Assembly: GCA_937983495.1 (NCBI GenBank)
Contig: CALKAA010000066.1
Location: 1 to 7,400, forward strand
Source of the DNA: an uncultured Gemmobacter sp.
GTDB taxonomy: Bacteria > Pseudomonadota > Alphaproteobacteria > Rhodobacterales > Rhodobacteraceae
DNA: 7,400 bases
Reading direction: 5' to 3'
Below the pieces are notes generated by a model. That model was not told where the DNA came from. It did not search any database and saw nothing but the letters and a program-made list of their open reading frames with translations. The position numbers and the translations under genes are program-made. The number at the start of each line of letters is the position of its first letter. Position 1 is the stretch's first letter. Positions 1 to 6,480 of this stretch are shown piece by piece.

Positions 1-291
1 TATGGCGCAGCCCCCCCGCCCCCGGCTGCACGGCTTTCACAGCGATTGGCGGCCTGGTGGCAGGCCCATCCGGGCTGGCCACCCGAGGCCCGGCTGATCC
101 TGGGCGGCCCCGCCACGCCGGCCCGGCTACGCCGCAAGGCCGCAAGCGGGCTCTTGCGTGATTACCCATGGCTGTGCATGCTCGCGCACCATGATCATGG
201 CATCACGGGCCTTGCGCCACAGTCTGCCCCCTATCCGCTTATGCTCAAAAGTTTTTCTTCTTCTTCTGAAACTCAAGGTGACCCGTCATGA
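1..291 (+). CDS. C-terminal part of an unidentified protein upstream of vgrG (5' end outside window)
   Basis: The first reading frame is open from base 1 to the TGA at 289-291, so about 96 C-terminal residues of a longer protein are visible. Third positions are G/C-rich up to about base 235, as expected for coding sequence here; the other two forward frames meet stops early. The end is odd: the last 15 or so codons turn A/T-rich and encode a Ser run over a TTC-repeat tract. The stop overlaps the vgrG start as ATGA, which suggests translational coupling in one operon. The visible part is rich in Trp, Arg and Ala (AAWWQAHPGW near residues 17-26, then RLILGGPATPARLRRKAA). Its layout reminds me of the C-terminus of the HEAT-repeat T6SS-associated family TIGR02270, but this is memory of a pattern, not a match. 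The position next to vgrG also suggests a T6SS accessory protein. Function is unassigned. Confidence 0.55.
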   Translation, partial: YGAAPPPPAARLSQRLAAWWQAHPGWPPEARLILGGPATPARLRRKAASGLLRDYPWLCMLAHHDHGITGLAPQSAPYPLMLKSFSSSSETQGDPS

Positions 292-2300
292 ATGCGATTA
301 TGAAACAGGCCTCGCGCATGGGGCGGCTGTCCACTGTGCTGGGGCCGGATGTGCTGGTGCTGCAACGGTTCGAAGGCATCGACGCCTTGAATGCGCTGTT
401 TGAATACCATGTCGATTGCCTCGCTGCCGACCCCGCCATCGACTTTGACGCGCTGATCGGCACCCATGCCACCGTCACCCTGCTGGGGGCGGATGGCGGC
501 GAACACCCGTTTGACGGGCTGGTGACCGAGGCGCGCTGGCTTGGCCCCGGCGAAAACGGCCATCGCTACCGGCTATGCCTGCGGCCCTGGTTCCACCTGG
601 CCACGCTGCGCCGCAACCAACGCATTTTCCACAGCAAAACCGTGGTGCAGATTCTGCAAGAGGTGCTGGCCGATCACGCAAGCGGCGGTCAGGCCGAGAT
701 CAAGCTGACGGGCGATTACCCGGTGCTGGAATATACCGTGCAATATCGCGAAAGCGACTTCGCCTTCTGCTGCCGGATGATGGAGCGCTTTGGCATTTCC
801 TATCACTTCACCCATCAGCAAGGCGCGCACCTGATGGTGCTGACCGATGCCGCCGAGGCGCATCGCAGCATCGGCCCCCGCCCCTTCCACCCCGCGCAAG
901 GCGCACATCTGGAGGATGTGGAGCATTTCAGCGACTGGCGCCCGGCGCGGCGGCTGACCACCGGCAGCATCCGGCTGACCGATTACAACTTCAAGACCCC
1001 GATGGCCGCAATGGAAACGGCGCGCAGCGGTGATGCCGCCTATGCGCAGGGCCAGATCGAAAGCTATGATTATCCGGGCGATTATCTCGATCAGGCGCAG
1101 GGGCGCGGCGTGGTGCGCAAACGGCAAGAGGCCGAGCGTGGACAGGATCACCGCTATGAGGCGGCAGGTGACATCGCGGGCCTCACCGCAGGCATGCGCG
1201 TGACGCTGGCGGGGGATTTCGTCCCCGGCCATGGCGAGGAGTTCCTGTGCCTGTCCACCCGGCACAGCTATGTCTCTGACAGTTACGGCACAGGTGCCCA
1301 GGCCAGCGATGGCCGCGCCTATAGCGGCACCTACCTGCTGATGCCTGCCAAATCCCCGCTGATGCCAGAACTGAAAACGCCGCGCGCGCTGGTGCTGGGG
1401 CCGCAGACCGCCATGGTGGTGGGCGCGGGCGAGATCGACTGTGACGATCACGGCCGTATCCTCGTGCGTTTTCACTGGGATCTGGCGGGGGCGCAGTCGA
1501 TGCGCTGCCGCGTCAGCCAGGCCTGGGCTGGCAATGGCTGGGGCAGCATGGTGATCCCGCGCATCGGCATGGAGGTGGTGGTGGAGTTTCTGGAGGGCGA
1601 CCCCGACAAGCCGCTGGTCACCGGCTGCGTCTATAACGGCCAGAACCGCCCCCCCTATGACCTGCCCGCCAACAAGACCCGCACCACCTTCAAATCCGAC
1701 AGCCATCAGGGGCGCGGCCATAACGAGTTGCGATTCGAGGACAAGGCCGGGGCCGAGGAAATCCATATCCACGCGCAATATGACCGCAATGAAACCACGC
1801 TGCACGACCACAGCGAAATGATCGCAAACAACTGGAGCCAGACTGTCGGCAACTGCAAATCCATCACGGTGGGCGTGAATCATGAGGAGACCATCGGCGC
1901 GCAATTCTCGCAAACCGTCGGAGCCAGCAAGACGGTGAATGTCGGCGTCTCGCATAACGAAACCATCGGCGCGATGATGACGCTCAGCGTGGGGGCCGCC
2001 CTCACCGAAATCGTCGGCGCGGTCAGCAGCCGCACGGTGGGCGGGGCGCATATGCTGACAGTCGGCGGCCCGATCGCCGTGACCACCGGGGCCTCCATGA
2101 CCACCAGCGTGGCCCAGAACGCCACCGAGACCATCGGCAAGATCCTCGCCATCGAGGTCGGAGATGCCTTCATTCTGCAAGTGGGGGCCGCCAAGCTGGA
2201 GATGAAGAAAGACGGCTCGATCAAACTGACCGGAAAGCAGATCGACGTGAAAGGCAGCGCGGGCGTGAAGCTGAAAGGCGCGAAGATCGAGCATAACTGA
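288..2300 (+). CDS. vgrG: Type VI secretion system spike protein VgrG (TssI)
   Basis: VgrG trimers form the spike at the tip of the Hcp tube and are fired into target cells, carrying effectors. The 670-residue length is usual for a VgrG without an effector domain. Residues about 10-365 are the gp27-like base, including the family hallmark YRESDFAFCCRMMERFGISY (153-172). Residues about 367-450 are the gp5-like OB fold, with WAGNGWGSMVIPRIGMEVVV (413-432) and the following EFLEGDPDKPLVTGCVYNGQ. From about residue 502 to the end there is a beta-helix of 8-residue repeats with V/I-G, ending in a Lys-rich KLKGAKIEHN. The start at 288 is chosen because AAGGTGA (275-281) lies six bases upstream; ATG at 300 is a less well placed alternative. 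It overlaps the upstream frame by ATGA. No C-terminal enzyme domain is present and no PAAR, adaptor or effector gene follows, so any cargo must be bound non-covalently and encoded elsewhere. Family assignment is firm. Confidence 0.97.
   Translation: MNAIMKQASRMGRLSTVLGPDVLVLQRFEGIDALNALFEYHVDCLAADPAIDFDALIGTHATVTLLGADGGEHPFDGLVTEARWLGPGENGHRYRLCLRPWFHLATLRRNQRIFHSKTVVQILQEVLADHASGGQAEIKLTGDYPVLEYTVQYRESDFAFCCRMMERFGISYHFTHQQGAHLMVLTDAAEAHRSIGPRPFHPAQGAHLEDVEHFSDWRPARRLTTGSIRLTDYNFKTPMAAMETARSGDAAYAQGQIESYDYPGDYLDQAQGRGVVRKRQEAERGQDHRYEAAGDIAGLTAGMRVTLAGDFVPGHGEEFLCLSTRHSYVSDSYGTGAQASDGRAYSGTYLLMPAKSPLMPELKTPRALVLGPQTAMVVGAGEIDCDDHGRILVRFHWDLAGAQSMRCRVSQAWAGNGWGSMVIPRIGMEVVVEFLEGDPDKPLVTGCVYNGQNRPPYDLPANKTRTTFKSDSHQGRGHNELRFEDKAGAEEIHIHAQYDRNETTLHDHSEMIANNWSQTVGNCKSITVGVNHEETIGAQFSQTVGASKTVNVGVSHNETIGAMMTLSVGAALTEIVGAVSSRTVGGAHMLTVGGPIAVTTGASMTTSVAQNATETIGKILAIEVGDAFILQVGAAKLEMKKDGSIKLTGKQIDVKGSAGVKLKGAKIEHN
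1839..2270 (+). repeat. Tandem 24-base/8-residue repeats encoding the VgrG beta-helix needle
   Basis: From residue 518 to 661 the protein can be written as 18 consecutive octads without a gap, beginning QTVGNCKS, ITVGVNHE, ETIGAQFS, QTVGASKT, VNVGVSHN, ETIGAMMT. Position 3 is mostly Val/Ile and position 4 mostly Gly. The ETIG form recurs at octads 3, 6 and 13. Octads 12, 16 and 18 depart most from the pattern. Two looser octads precede it (502-517) and one partial octad closes the protein. In phage T4 gp5 and VgrG such octads build a triple-stranded beta-helix, each octad one strand turn. The repetition is at protein level; the DNA copies have diverged. Confidence 0.85.
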
Positions 2301-2337
2301 GCCGCCATCAAGCAACGGCCCGCCCCCCAAAATAATA

Positions 2338-2362
2338 AAGGCCCGGCACAGGGCCGGGCCTT
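2338..2362. terminator. Bidirectional intrinsic terminator between vgrG and the L,D-transpeptidase gene
   Basis: A perfect 10-bp stem, AAGGCCCGGC at 2338-2347 and GCCGGGCCTT at 2353-2362, encloses the loop ACAGG. It sits between two convergent genes, 37 bases after the vgrG stop and 19 bases beyond the transpeptidase stop. On the - strand the stem is followed by TTTATTATTTT, a good U tract; on the + strand there is only TT before GCC. It should therefore stop transpeptidase transcription well and vgrG transcription less well. Confidence 0.85.
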
Positions 2363-2381
2363 GCCAATCTGGCAGACAGGC

Positions 2382-3218
2382 TCAGCCCTGCGGTCGGCCG
2401 GTCAACTGCGCCTCACGCGCGGCATCGGCGCTTTGCGGCGCAGATGAGACGGTGACGCGGGCTGCCTCTTTCGCGGCCTTGCGGCGCAGGATCTCGGCCT
2501 CGATCCCGTCACTGTAGGGGATCAGATACCCATCTTCGTTGTCGATCCATTTGCCTTCCAGGCGCTCCGATTCCTCGCGGGTCCGCACCCGAACCTTGGT
2601 GCCCAGGTTCACACGGCTGTAAAGGTCAATCGCATCCTGATTGAACAGCCGGATGCAACCGGCCGAAGTGGCCTTGCCGATCGAAGCATTTTCGCGGGTG
2701 CCATGGATGCGGAAATAGGTATCCCGCCCGCCGCGATAGAGATAAAGCGCCCGCGCGCCCAGCGGGTTGATCAACCCGCCCGGCAGACCGCCCGCATATT
2801 CTGCATACATCTCGGGGAAGGTGCGCACCATATTGGCGGTGGGCGTCCAGGACGGCCATTCCTGCTTGCGGTTCACCGTGGCGCTCCCGCGGAAGCCAAG
2901 GCCTGTGCGACCGACTGCGATGGTATAGCGCATGGCCTGCCCACCGGGCAGCACATAGTAAAGGTTCCGCGCAAAGGGATCGACCACGATGGTTCCGGGC
3001 GGATCATCGCCATTGAAGGCCACCTGAGCGCGCGGCATGGTGCCGGTCAGGTAATGCGCGGGCACGGGTTCGATGAAGAACTCGCCATCCTGCACGCCTT
3101 CATAGCCCGGCACCGTGGCGGGAGCAGGCGGCGGATTCGAGGTGGGCGGTGCGGCGCAGGCGGTCAGCAAAACAAGCGCGCCAAGGGCGGTGAGGCGGGT
3201 GATGGCAGTCAGCAGCAT
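2382..3218 (-). CDS. Lipoprotein L,D-transpeptidase (YkuD/ErfK-YbiS family)
   Basis: The family forms L,D-bonds in peptidoglycan in the periplasm: 3-3 crosslinks, exchange of the terminal D-amino acid, or attachment of outer-membrane proteins. Which of these applies cannot be read here. The 278-residue product has a lipoprotein signal: short MLLTAITR, hydrophobic core, then lipobox LLTAC with Cys21. Ala at +2 would favour outer-membrane sorting under the Lol rule known from enterics. A Pro-rich linker (24-37) follows. The YkuD domain spans about 75-212, with TIVVDPFARNLYYVL at its start and the catalytic signature HGT (His172) ... SAGCIRL (Cys188, Arg190). The C-terminal tail (about 213-278) is charged and Ala-rich. 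The start is forced: an in-frame TGA lies at 3234-3236, 15 bases before the ATG. I see no clear Shine-Dalgarno sequence. The gene stands alone, divergent from serC and convergent with vgrG. Confidence 0.93.
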   Translation of the reverse strand: MLLTAITRLTALGALVLLTACAAPPTSNPPPAPATVPGYEGVQDGEFFIEPVPAHYLTGTMPRAQVAFNGDDPPGTIVVDPFARNLYYVLPGGQAMRYTIAVGRTGLGFRGSATVNRKQEWPSWTPTANMVRTFPEMYAEYAGGLPGGLINPLGARALYLYRGGRDTYFRIHGTRENASIGKATSAGCIRLFNQDAIDLYSRVNLGTKVRVRTREESERLEGKWIDNEDGYLIPYSDGIEAEILRRKAAKEAARVTVSSAPQSADAAREAQLTGRPQG

Positions 3219-3305
3219 TTTATAAGGGCCGTTTCAAGAATCGGGGCCAAAGTATCGAGCAGATTTGGCGATAGAAACTGTGCCGCGCCGCGCAAGGCAA
3301 CAGCT

Positions 3306-3328
3306 TTTCGCGAAAGATTAACCTTTCG
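3306..3328. promoter_or_regulatory. Overlapping palindromes, possible operator
   Basis: A 10-base perfect palindrome TTTCGCGAAA (3306-3315) overlaps a 6-bp inverted repeat, CGAAAG (3311-3316) and CTTTCG (3323-3328), with spacer ATTAAC. TTTCG or its complement thus occurs three times in 23 bases. It lies 88 bases upstream of the transpeptidase start and about 210 bases upstream of serC. No T tract follows in either direction, so a terminator is unlikely. A protein-binding site is the natural guess; no binder can be named. Confidence 0.35.
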
Positions 3329-3458
3329 CCCGCAAAGGCACCGACAGGCCACATGATTTGGGCACATGATCTGTCTGGCAGCCCCGGCCGGAAAGACCCA
3401 TGCACACCCCGCCTCGCGCTGACTGCGACGCTTTGTTTTTCAGTTGCGACATTTCCCC

Positions 3459-3487
3459 TTGCAACCCATGCCGCAGTTGCATATTCA
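3459..3487 (+). promoter_or_regulatory. Weak sigma-70-like promoter candidate for serCA
   Basis: TTGCAA (3459-3464) could be a -35 element, paired with CATATT (3480-3485, spacing 15) or TATTCA (3482-3487, spacing 17) as -10. Matches to consensus are only moderate. Transcription would start near 3492-3495, directly before the leader hairpin at 3501, which gives some contextual support. Confidence 0.3.
3460..3481. promoter_or_regulatory. Inverted repeat TGCAAC-N10-GTTGCA upstream of serC
   Basis: Perfect 6-base arms at 3460-3465 and 3476-3481 are separated by 10 bases. A further GTTGC at 3443-3447 can also pair with the middle GCAAC. The dyad overlaps the proposed -35 and -10 elements, where a dimeric repressor or activator would bind. 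The spacing also fits a generic LysR-type dyad, but no regulator can be assigned from the sequence. Confidence 0.35.
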
Positions 3488-3500
3488 CAGCGGCGGGACA

Positions 3501-3536
3501 CCTCTCCCCAACGAGAGGCTTATATCTGGAAGGATA
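3501..3536 (+). ncRNA. serC leader: two-hairpin 5' UTR element that covers the serC ribosome binding site
   Basis: Two hairpins directly precede serC. The first is a perfect 6-bp stem, CCTCTC (3501-3506) and GAGAGG (3513-3518), with loop CCCAAC. The second pairs TATCT (3523-3527) with GGATA (3532-3536), closed by a U-G wobble around the GNRA-type tetraloop GGAA (3528-3531). The Shine-Dalgarno bases GGAAGGA (3528-3534) lie within this second hairpin, so folding would limit ribosome access. A putative regulatory RNA called the serC motif (Rfam serC) is known upstream of serC-serA in alphaproteobacteria, and its last stem overlaps the serC ribosome binding site. Position and architecture fit that description; I could not run a covariance model. 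The ligand or trigger of this family is not established to my knowledge. Confidence 0.65.
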
Positions 3537-3538
3537 CC

Positions 3539-4696
3539 ATGGCTGATCTGATCGCCCCGGCATTGCGCCCGGCCAACCCGCGTTTTTCCTCTGGCCCCTG
3601 CGCCAAGATCCCCGGCTTCACCCTCGACATGCTTGCTGATGCGCCGCTGGGCCGCTCGCACCGTGCCGCTGTGGGCAAGGCGAAGCTGAAAGAGGCGATT
3701 GACCTCACCCGCGAAATTCTGGGCGTGCCTGCCGATTATCGCATCGGCATCGTGCCCGCCTCTGATACCGGCGCCGTCGAGATGGCGCTGTGGTCGCTGC
3801 TGGGCGCGCGCCCGGTGGAAATGCTGGCCTGGGAATCCTTCGGCGAAGGCTGGGTCACCGATGTGGTGAAACAGCTCAAGCTGGATGCCAAGGTGCAAAA
3901 GGCCCCTTATGGCGAGATCGTCGATCTTGCCACGGTCGATTTCGACTCCGATGTGGTGTTCACCTGGAACGGCACCACCTCAGGCTGCCGCCTGCCCAAT
4001 GGCGATGCGATCCCCGCGACCCGCGCTGGCCTGACCATCTGCGACGCAACCAGCGCCGCCTTTGCGATGAACCTGCCCTGGGACAAGCTCGATGTCACCA
4101 CCTTCTCCTGGCAGAAGGTGCTGGGCGGCGAGGGCGGCCATGGCGTGCTGATCCTCAGCCCCCGCGCAGTCGAACGGCTGGAAAGCTACACCCCCGCATG
4201 GCCGCTGCCGAAAATCTTCCGCCTCACCTCCAAGGGCAAGATTTCCGAAGGCATTTTCGTGGGCGAAACCATCAACACGCCGTCCATGCTGTGCGTTGAG
4301 GATTACCTCGTGGCGCTGAAATGGTCGCAAACCATCGGCGGGCTGAAGGGCCTGATCGCGCGGTCCGAGGCCAATGCCAGGACCATCGCCGATTACATCG
4401 CGGGCAAGGACTGGATCGCCAATCTGGCAGCCCGGCCCGAGATCGCCTCTTGCACCAGTGTCTGCCTGAAATTCACCGATCCGCGCATCACCGATGGTGC
4501 CACCTTCGCCAAGAACGTGGCCAAGCGGTTGGAGAAAGCTGGCGTGGCGCTGGATGCCGGCGCCTATCGCGATGCCCCTCCCGGCCTGCGCATCTGGTGC
4601 GGTGCCACGGTGGAGCAATCCGATGTGGCGGCCCTGATGCCCTGGATCGAATACGCTTTCAACGCCGAGATCGCGGCGCTCACAGTCGCGGCCTGA
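3539..4696 (+). CDS. serC: Phosphoserine aminotransferase, alphaproteobacterial/archaeal type
   Basis: This PLP enzyme (EC 2.6.1.52) transfers the amino group of glutamate to 3-phosphohydroxypyruvate, giving O-phosphoserine, the second step of serine synthesis; the family also serves vitamin B6 synthesis in some bacteria. The 385-residue protein starts MADLIAPALRPANPRFSSGP, with the early FSSGPCAKIPG typical of the TIGR01365 branch rather than the E. coli type. The cofactor lysine is Lys193 in FSWQKVLGGEGGHG, and Asp169 in ICDATSAAF should contact the pyridine nitrogen. The ATG at 3539 is preferred because GGAAGGA (3528-3534) precedes it and family homology begins there. The open frame runs on upstream to 3353 and would add 62 residues resembling a signal peptide; a cytosolic enzyme with this leader argues against that. 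It is first in an operon with serA, 78 bases downstream, and likely controlled through the leader RNA. Confidence 0.96.
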   Translation: MADLIAPALRPANPRFSSGPCAKIPGFTLDMLADAPLGRSHRAAVGKAKLKEAIDLTREILGVPADYRIGIVPASDTGAVEMALWSLLGARPVEMLAWESFGEGWVTDVVKQLKLDAKVQKAPYGEIVDLATVDFDSDVVFTWNGTTSGCRLPNGDAIPATRAGLTICDATSAAFAMNLPWDKLDVTTFSWQKVLGGEGGHGVLILSPRAVERLESYTPAWPLPKIFRLTSKGKISEGIFVGETINTPSMLCVEDYLVALKWSQTIGGLKGLIARSEANARTIADYIAGKDWIANLAARPEIASCTSVCLKFTDPRITDGATFAKNVAKRLEKAGVALDAGAYRDAPPGLRIWCGATVEQSDVAALMPWIEYAFNAEIAALTVAA

Positions 4697-4722
4697 TCTC
4701 AGCCAGATTTGCATGACAGCCA

Positions 4723-4742
4723 GGTGGGGGCCTGCCCCCACC
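4723..4742 (+). promoter_or_regulatory. Strong hairpin in the serC-serA intergenic region
   Basis: A perfect 8-bp stem, GGTGGGGG (4723-4730) and CCCCCACC (4735-4742), has the loop CCTG. It lies 26 bases after the serC stop and 32 bases before the serA start. No U tract follows (CCATTCTCAAAAC), so it is not a standard terminator. Such a hairpin could protect the 3' end of serC mRNA, cause pausing, or set different levels of the two proteins. The serA Shine-Dalgarno sequence (4763-4767) lies outside it. Confidence 0.6.
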
Positions 4743-4774
4743 CCATTCTCAAAACGCATCCCGAGGATACCCCC

Positions 4775-6370
4775 ATGGCCCCCCGCGTTCTCGTTTCCGA
4801 CGAACTTTCCGAAACCGCCGTCCAGATCTTCCGCGACCGTGGCGTCGAGGTCGATTACATGCCGAAACTCGGCAAAGACAAAGAGAAATTGGCCGAACTG
4901 ATCGGCCAATATGATGGCCTCGCCATCCGCTCCGCCACCAAGGTCACCGAAAAGCTGCTGGAAAGCGCCACCAACCTGAAAGTGGTGGGCCGCGCCGGGA
5001 TCGGTGTCGATAACGTCGACATTCCGGCCGCGTCGAAAAAAGGCGTGATCGTGATGAACACGCCCTTCGGCAACTCGGTCACCACCGCCGAACATGCCAT
5101 CGCCATGATGTTCGCCATCGCCCGGCAACTGCCGGAGGCCTCGGTCTCCACCCATGCCGGGAAATGGGAGAAGTCGAAATTCATGGGGGTCGAGCTGTTC
5201 AACAAGACCCTCGGCGTGATCGGCGCGGGCAATATCGGCGGCATCGTCTGCGACCGCGCCGTGGGCCTGCGGATGAAGGTTGTGGCCTATGACCCCTTCC
5301 TGAGCGAAGAACGCGCCAAGCAACTGGGCGTGACCAAAGTAGAACTGGACGAACTGCTGGCCCGCGCCGATTTCATCACCCTGCATGTGCCGCTGACCGA
5401 CAAGACCCGCAACATCCTGTCGCGTGAGAACCTGGCCAAAACCAAGAAGGGCGTGCGCATCATCAACTGCGCTCGTGGCGGGTTGATCGACGAGGCGGCG
5501 CTGAAAGACGCCCTCGACAGCGGCCATGTGGCCGGGGCCGCGCTCGACGTGTTCGAGGTGGAACCCGCCACCGACAACATCCTGTTCAATCACCCCAATG
5601 TCGTGGTGACACCGCATCTGGGCGCCTCCACCACCGAGGCGCAGGAAAACGTCGCCCTGCAAGTGGCTGAGCAGATGTCGGATTATCTGCTGACCGGTGC
5701 CGTGCAAAACGCGCTGAACATGCCCAATGTGACCGCCGAGCAGGCCGCTGTGATGGGCCCCTGGATCAAACTTGCCAGCCATCTGGGTGCCTTCATCGGC
5801 CAGATGACCGAAGAGCCGATCCGCGCCATCAACATTCTCTATGACGGCCGCGTGGCCGATATGAACCTGGCCGCCCTCAATCAGGCGGTGATTGCGGGCG
5901 TGCTGAAAGCGCAGAACCCCGATGTGAACCTGGTTTCCGCGCCCATCGTGGCCAAGGACAAGGGCATTCAGATCTCGACCACCAAGCAGGACAAGACCGG
6001 GGCCTTTGATGCCTATATCAAGGTCACCATGGTCACCGACACCCGCGAACGCTCGGTGGCGGGCACCTGCTTTGCCGATGGCAAGCCGCGCTTCATCCAG
6101 ATCAAGGGCATCAATATCGACGCCGAAGTCGGTGCCCATATGCTCTACACCACCAACGAAGACGTGCCGGGCATCATTGGCCTGTTGGGCATGACCATGG
6201 GCAAGAACGGCGTGAACATCGCCAACTTCACCCTTGGCCGCTCGGGCGTGGGGCAGGATGCCATCGCGATCCTCTATCTGGATCAGGCGATCGACCCCAA
6301 GGTCGTGGATACGCTGGAGGCCACCGGGCTCTTCCAACAGGTCAAGCCGCTGCAATTCGACGTGGCCTGA
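4775..6370 (+). CDS. serA: D-3-phosphoglycerate dehydrogenase, long (ASB + ACT domain) form
   Basis: The enzyme (EC 1.1.1.95) oxidises 3-phosphoglycerate with NAD+ to 3-phosphohydroxypyruvate, the first step of serine synthesis. At 531 residues it matches the long type I form known from Mycobacterium tuberculosis. The N-terminal substrate domain includes GRAGIGVDNVD (72-82). The nucleotide-binding fold has GVIGAGNIGG (147-156). Active-site residues are Arg234 (NCARGG), Glu263 (EVEP) and His281 (PHLGAST). Residues about 320-450 form the intervening ASB domain, and about 455-531 the ACT domain (YTTNEDVPGIIGLLG...NIANFTLGR), which in this family binds serine for feedback inhibition. The ATG at 4775 has GAGGA (4763-4767) seven bases upstream; the frame extends to 4709 but without homology or a good ribosome binding site. 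It follows serC in the same orientation and ends before a strong terminator. Confidence 0.97.
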   Translation: MAPRVLVSDELSETAVQIFRDRGVEVDYMPKLGKDKEKLAELIGQYDGLAIRSATKVTEKLLESATNLKVVGRAGIGVDNVDIPAASKKGVIVMNTPFGNSVTTAEHAIAMMFAIARQLPEASVSTHAGKWEKSKFMGVELFNKTLGVIGAGNIGGIVCDRAVGLRMKVVAYDPFLSEERAKQLGVTKVELDELLARADFITLHVPLTDKTRNILSRENLAKTKKGVRIINCARGGLIDEAALKDALDSGHVAGAALDVFEVEPATDNILFNHPNVVVTPHLGASTTEAQENVALQVAEQMSDYLLTGAVQNALNMPNVTAEQAAVMGPWIKLASHLGAFIGQMTEEPIRAINILYDGRVADMNLAALNQAVIAGVLKAQNPDVNLVSAPIVAKDKGIQISTTKQDKTGAFDAYIKVTMVTDTRERSVAGTCFADGKPRFIQIKGINIDAEVGAHMLYTTNEDVPGIIGLLGMTMGKNGVNIANFTLGRSGVGQDAIAILYLDQAIDPKVVDTLEATGLFQQVKPLQFDVA

Positions 6371-6396
6371 TCTGCGCACAATAGCGTGACAGCTTG

Positions 6397-6424
6397 AAGG
6401 GCCGGGGTTTTCCCCGGCCCTTTT
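6397..6424 (+). terminator. Intrinsic terminator after serA
   Basis: A perfect 11-bp stem, AAGGGCCGGGG (6397-6407) and CCCCGGCCCTT (6412-6422), has a TTTT loop and ends in TTTT (6421-6424). It starts 26 bases after the serA stop, so it ends the serCA operon and separates it from the LysR gene, which begins at 6481. Confidence 0.92.
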
Positions 6425-6480
6425 GCCTTGCCGCCGCCCCCTGTCCGGCTAATCTGGCGCGATTGCACAAGGGGTTGACG

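Larger units (their letters stand above)
3219..3538. other. Divergent intergenic region between the L,D-transpeptidase gene and serC
   Basis: This 320-base stretch carries no convincing gene. The frame upstream of serC is open back to 3353, but it lacks the family's conserved sequence and the serC start is fixed by its ribosome binding site. The region must hold promoters for both directions. The serC side has a weak promoter candidate, an inverted repeat and the leader RNA, annotated separately. The transpeptidase side is more A/T-rich near 3231-3320 and includes a palindrome cluster at 3306-3328. I could not find a convincing -35/-10 pair for the transpeptidase gene. Confidence 0.7.

Noticed and set aside
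255..266. TTC x4 repeat before vgrG as a phase-variation tract
   Set aside because: A triplet repeat does not shift the frame, four units is short, and it lies outside the vgrG coding sequence and its Shine-Dalgarno sequence.
1839..2270. Tandem repeats in vgrG as a CRISPR or other DNA repeat array
   Set aside because: The periodicity is in the protein (8-residue beta-helix turns); at DNA level the units are diverged and have no spacers.
573..2330. 585-codon open frame on the - strand antisense to vgrG
   Set aside because: Same codon-bias effect; composition is that of a GC-rich shadow frame and vgrG is unmistakable on the + strand.
3353..3538. N-terminal extension of serC by 62 residues that looks like a signal peptide (Ala-rich hydrophobic stretch followed by THAAVAYS)
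   Set aside because: The extension covers the promoter candidate and leader hairpins, has no ribosome binding site at 3353, and would export a cytosolic PLP enzyme. Family homology starts at the ATG at 3539, which has a good Shine-Dalgarno sequence.
4709..4774. Upstream extension of serA to 4709
   Set aside because: It would translate through the intergenic hairpin, has no conserved residues, and the ATG at 4775 has a well-spaced GAGGA and the typical N-terminus APRVLVSDELSE.
3980..6379. 799-codon open frame on the - strand antisense to serC and serA
   Set aside because: It is the mirror of codon bias in two clearly identified genes. The translation is rich in His, Gly and Asp without recognisable domains.
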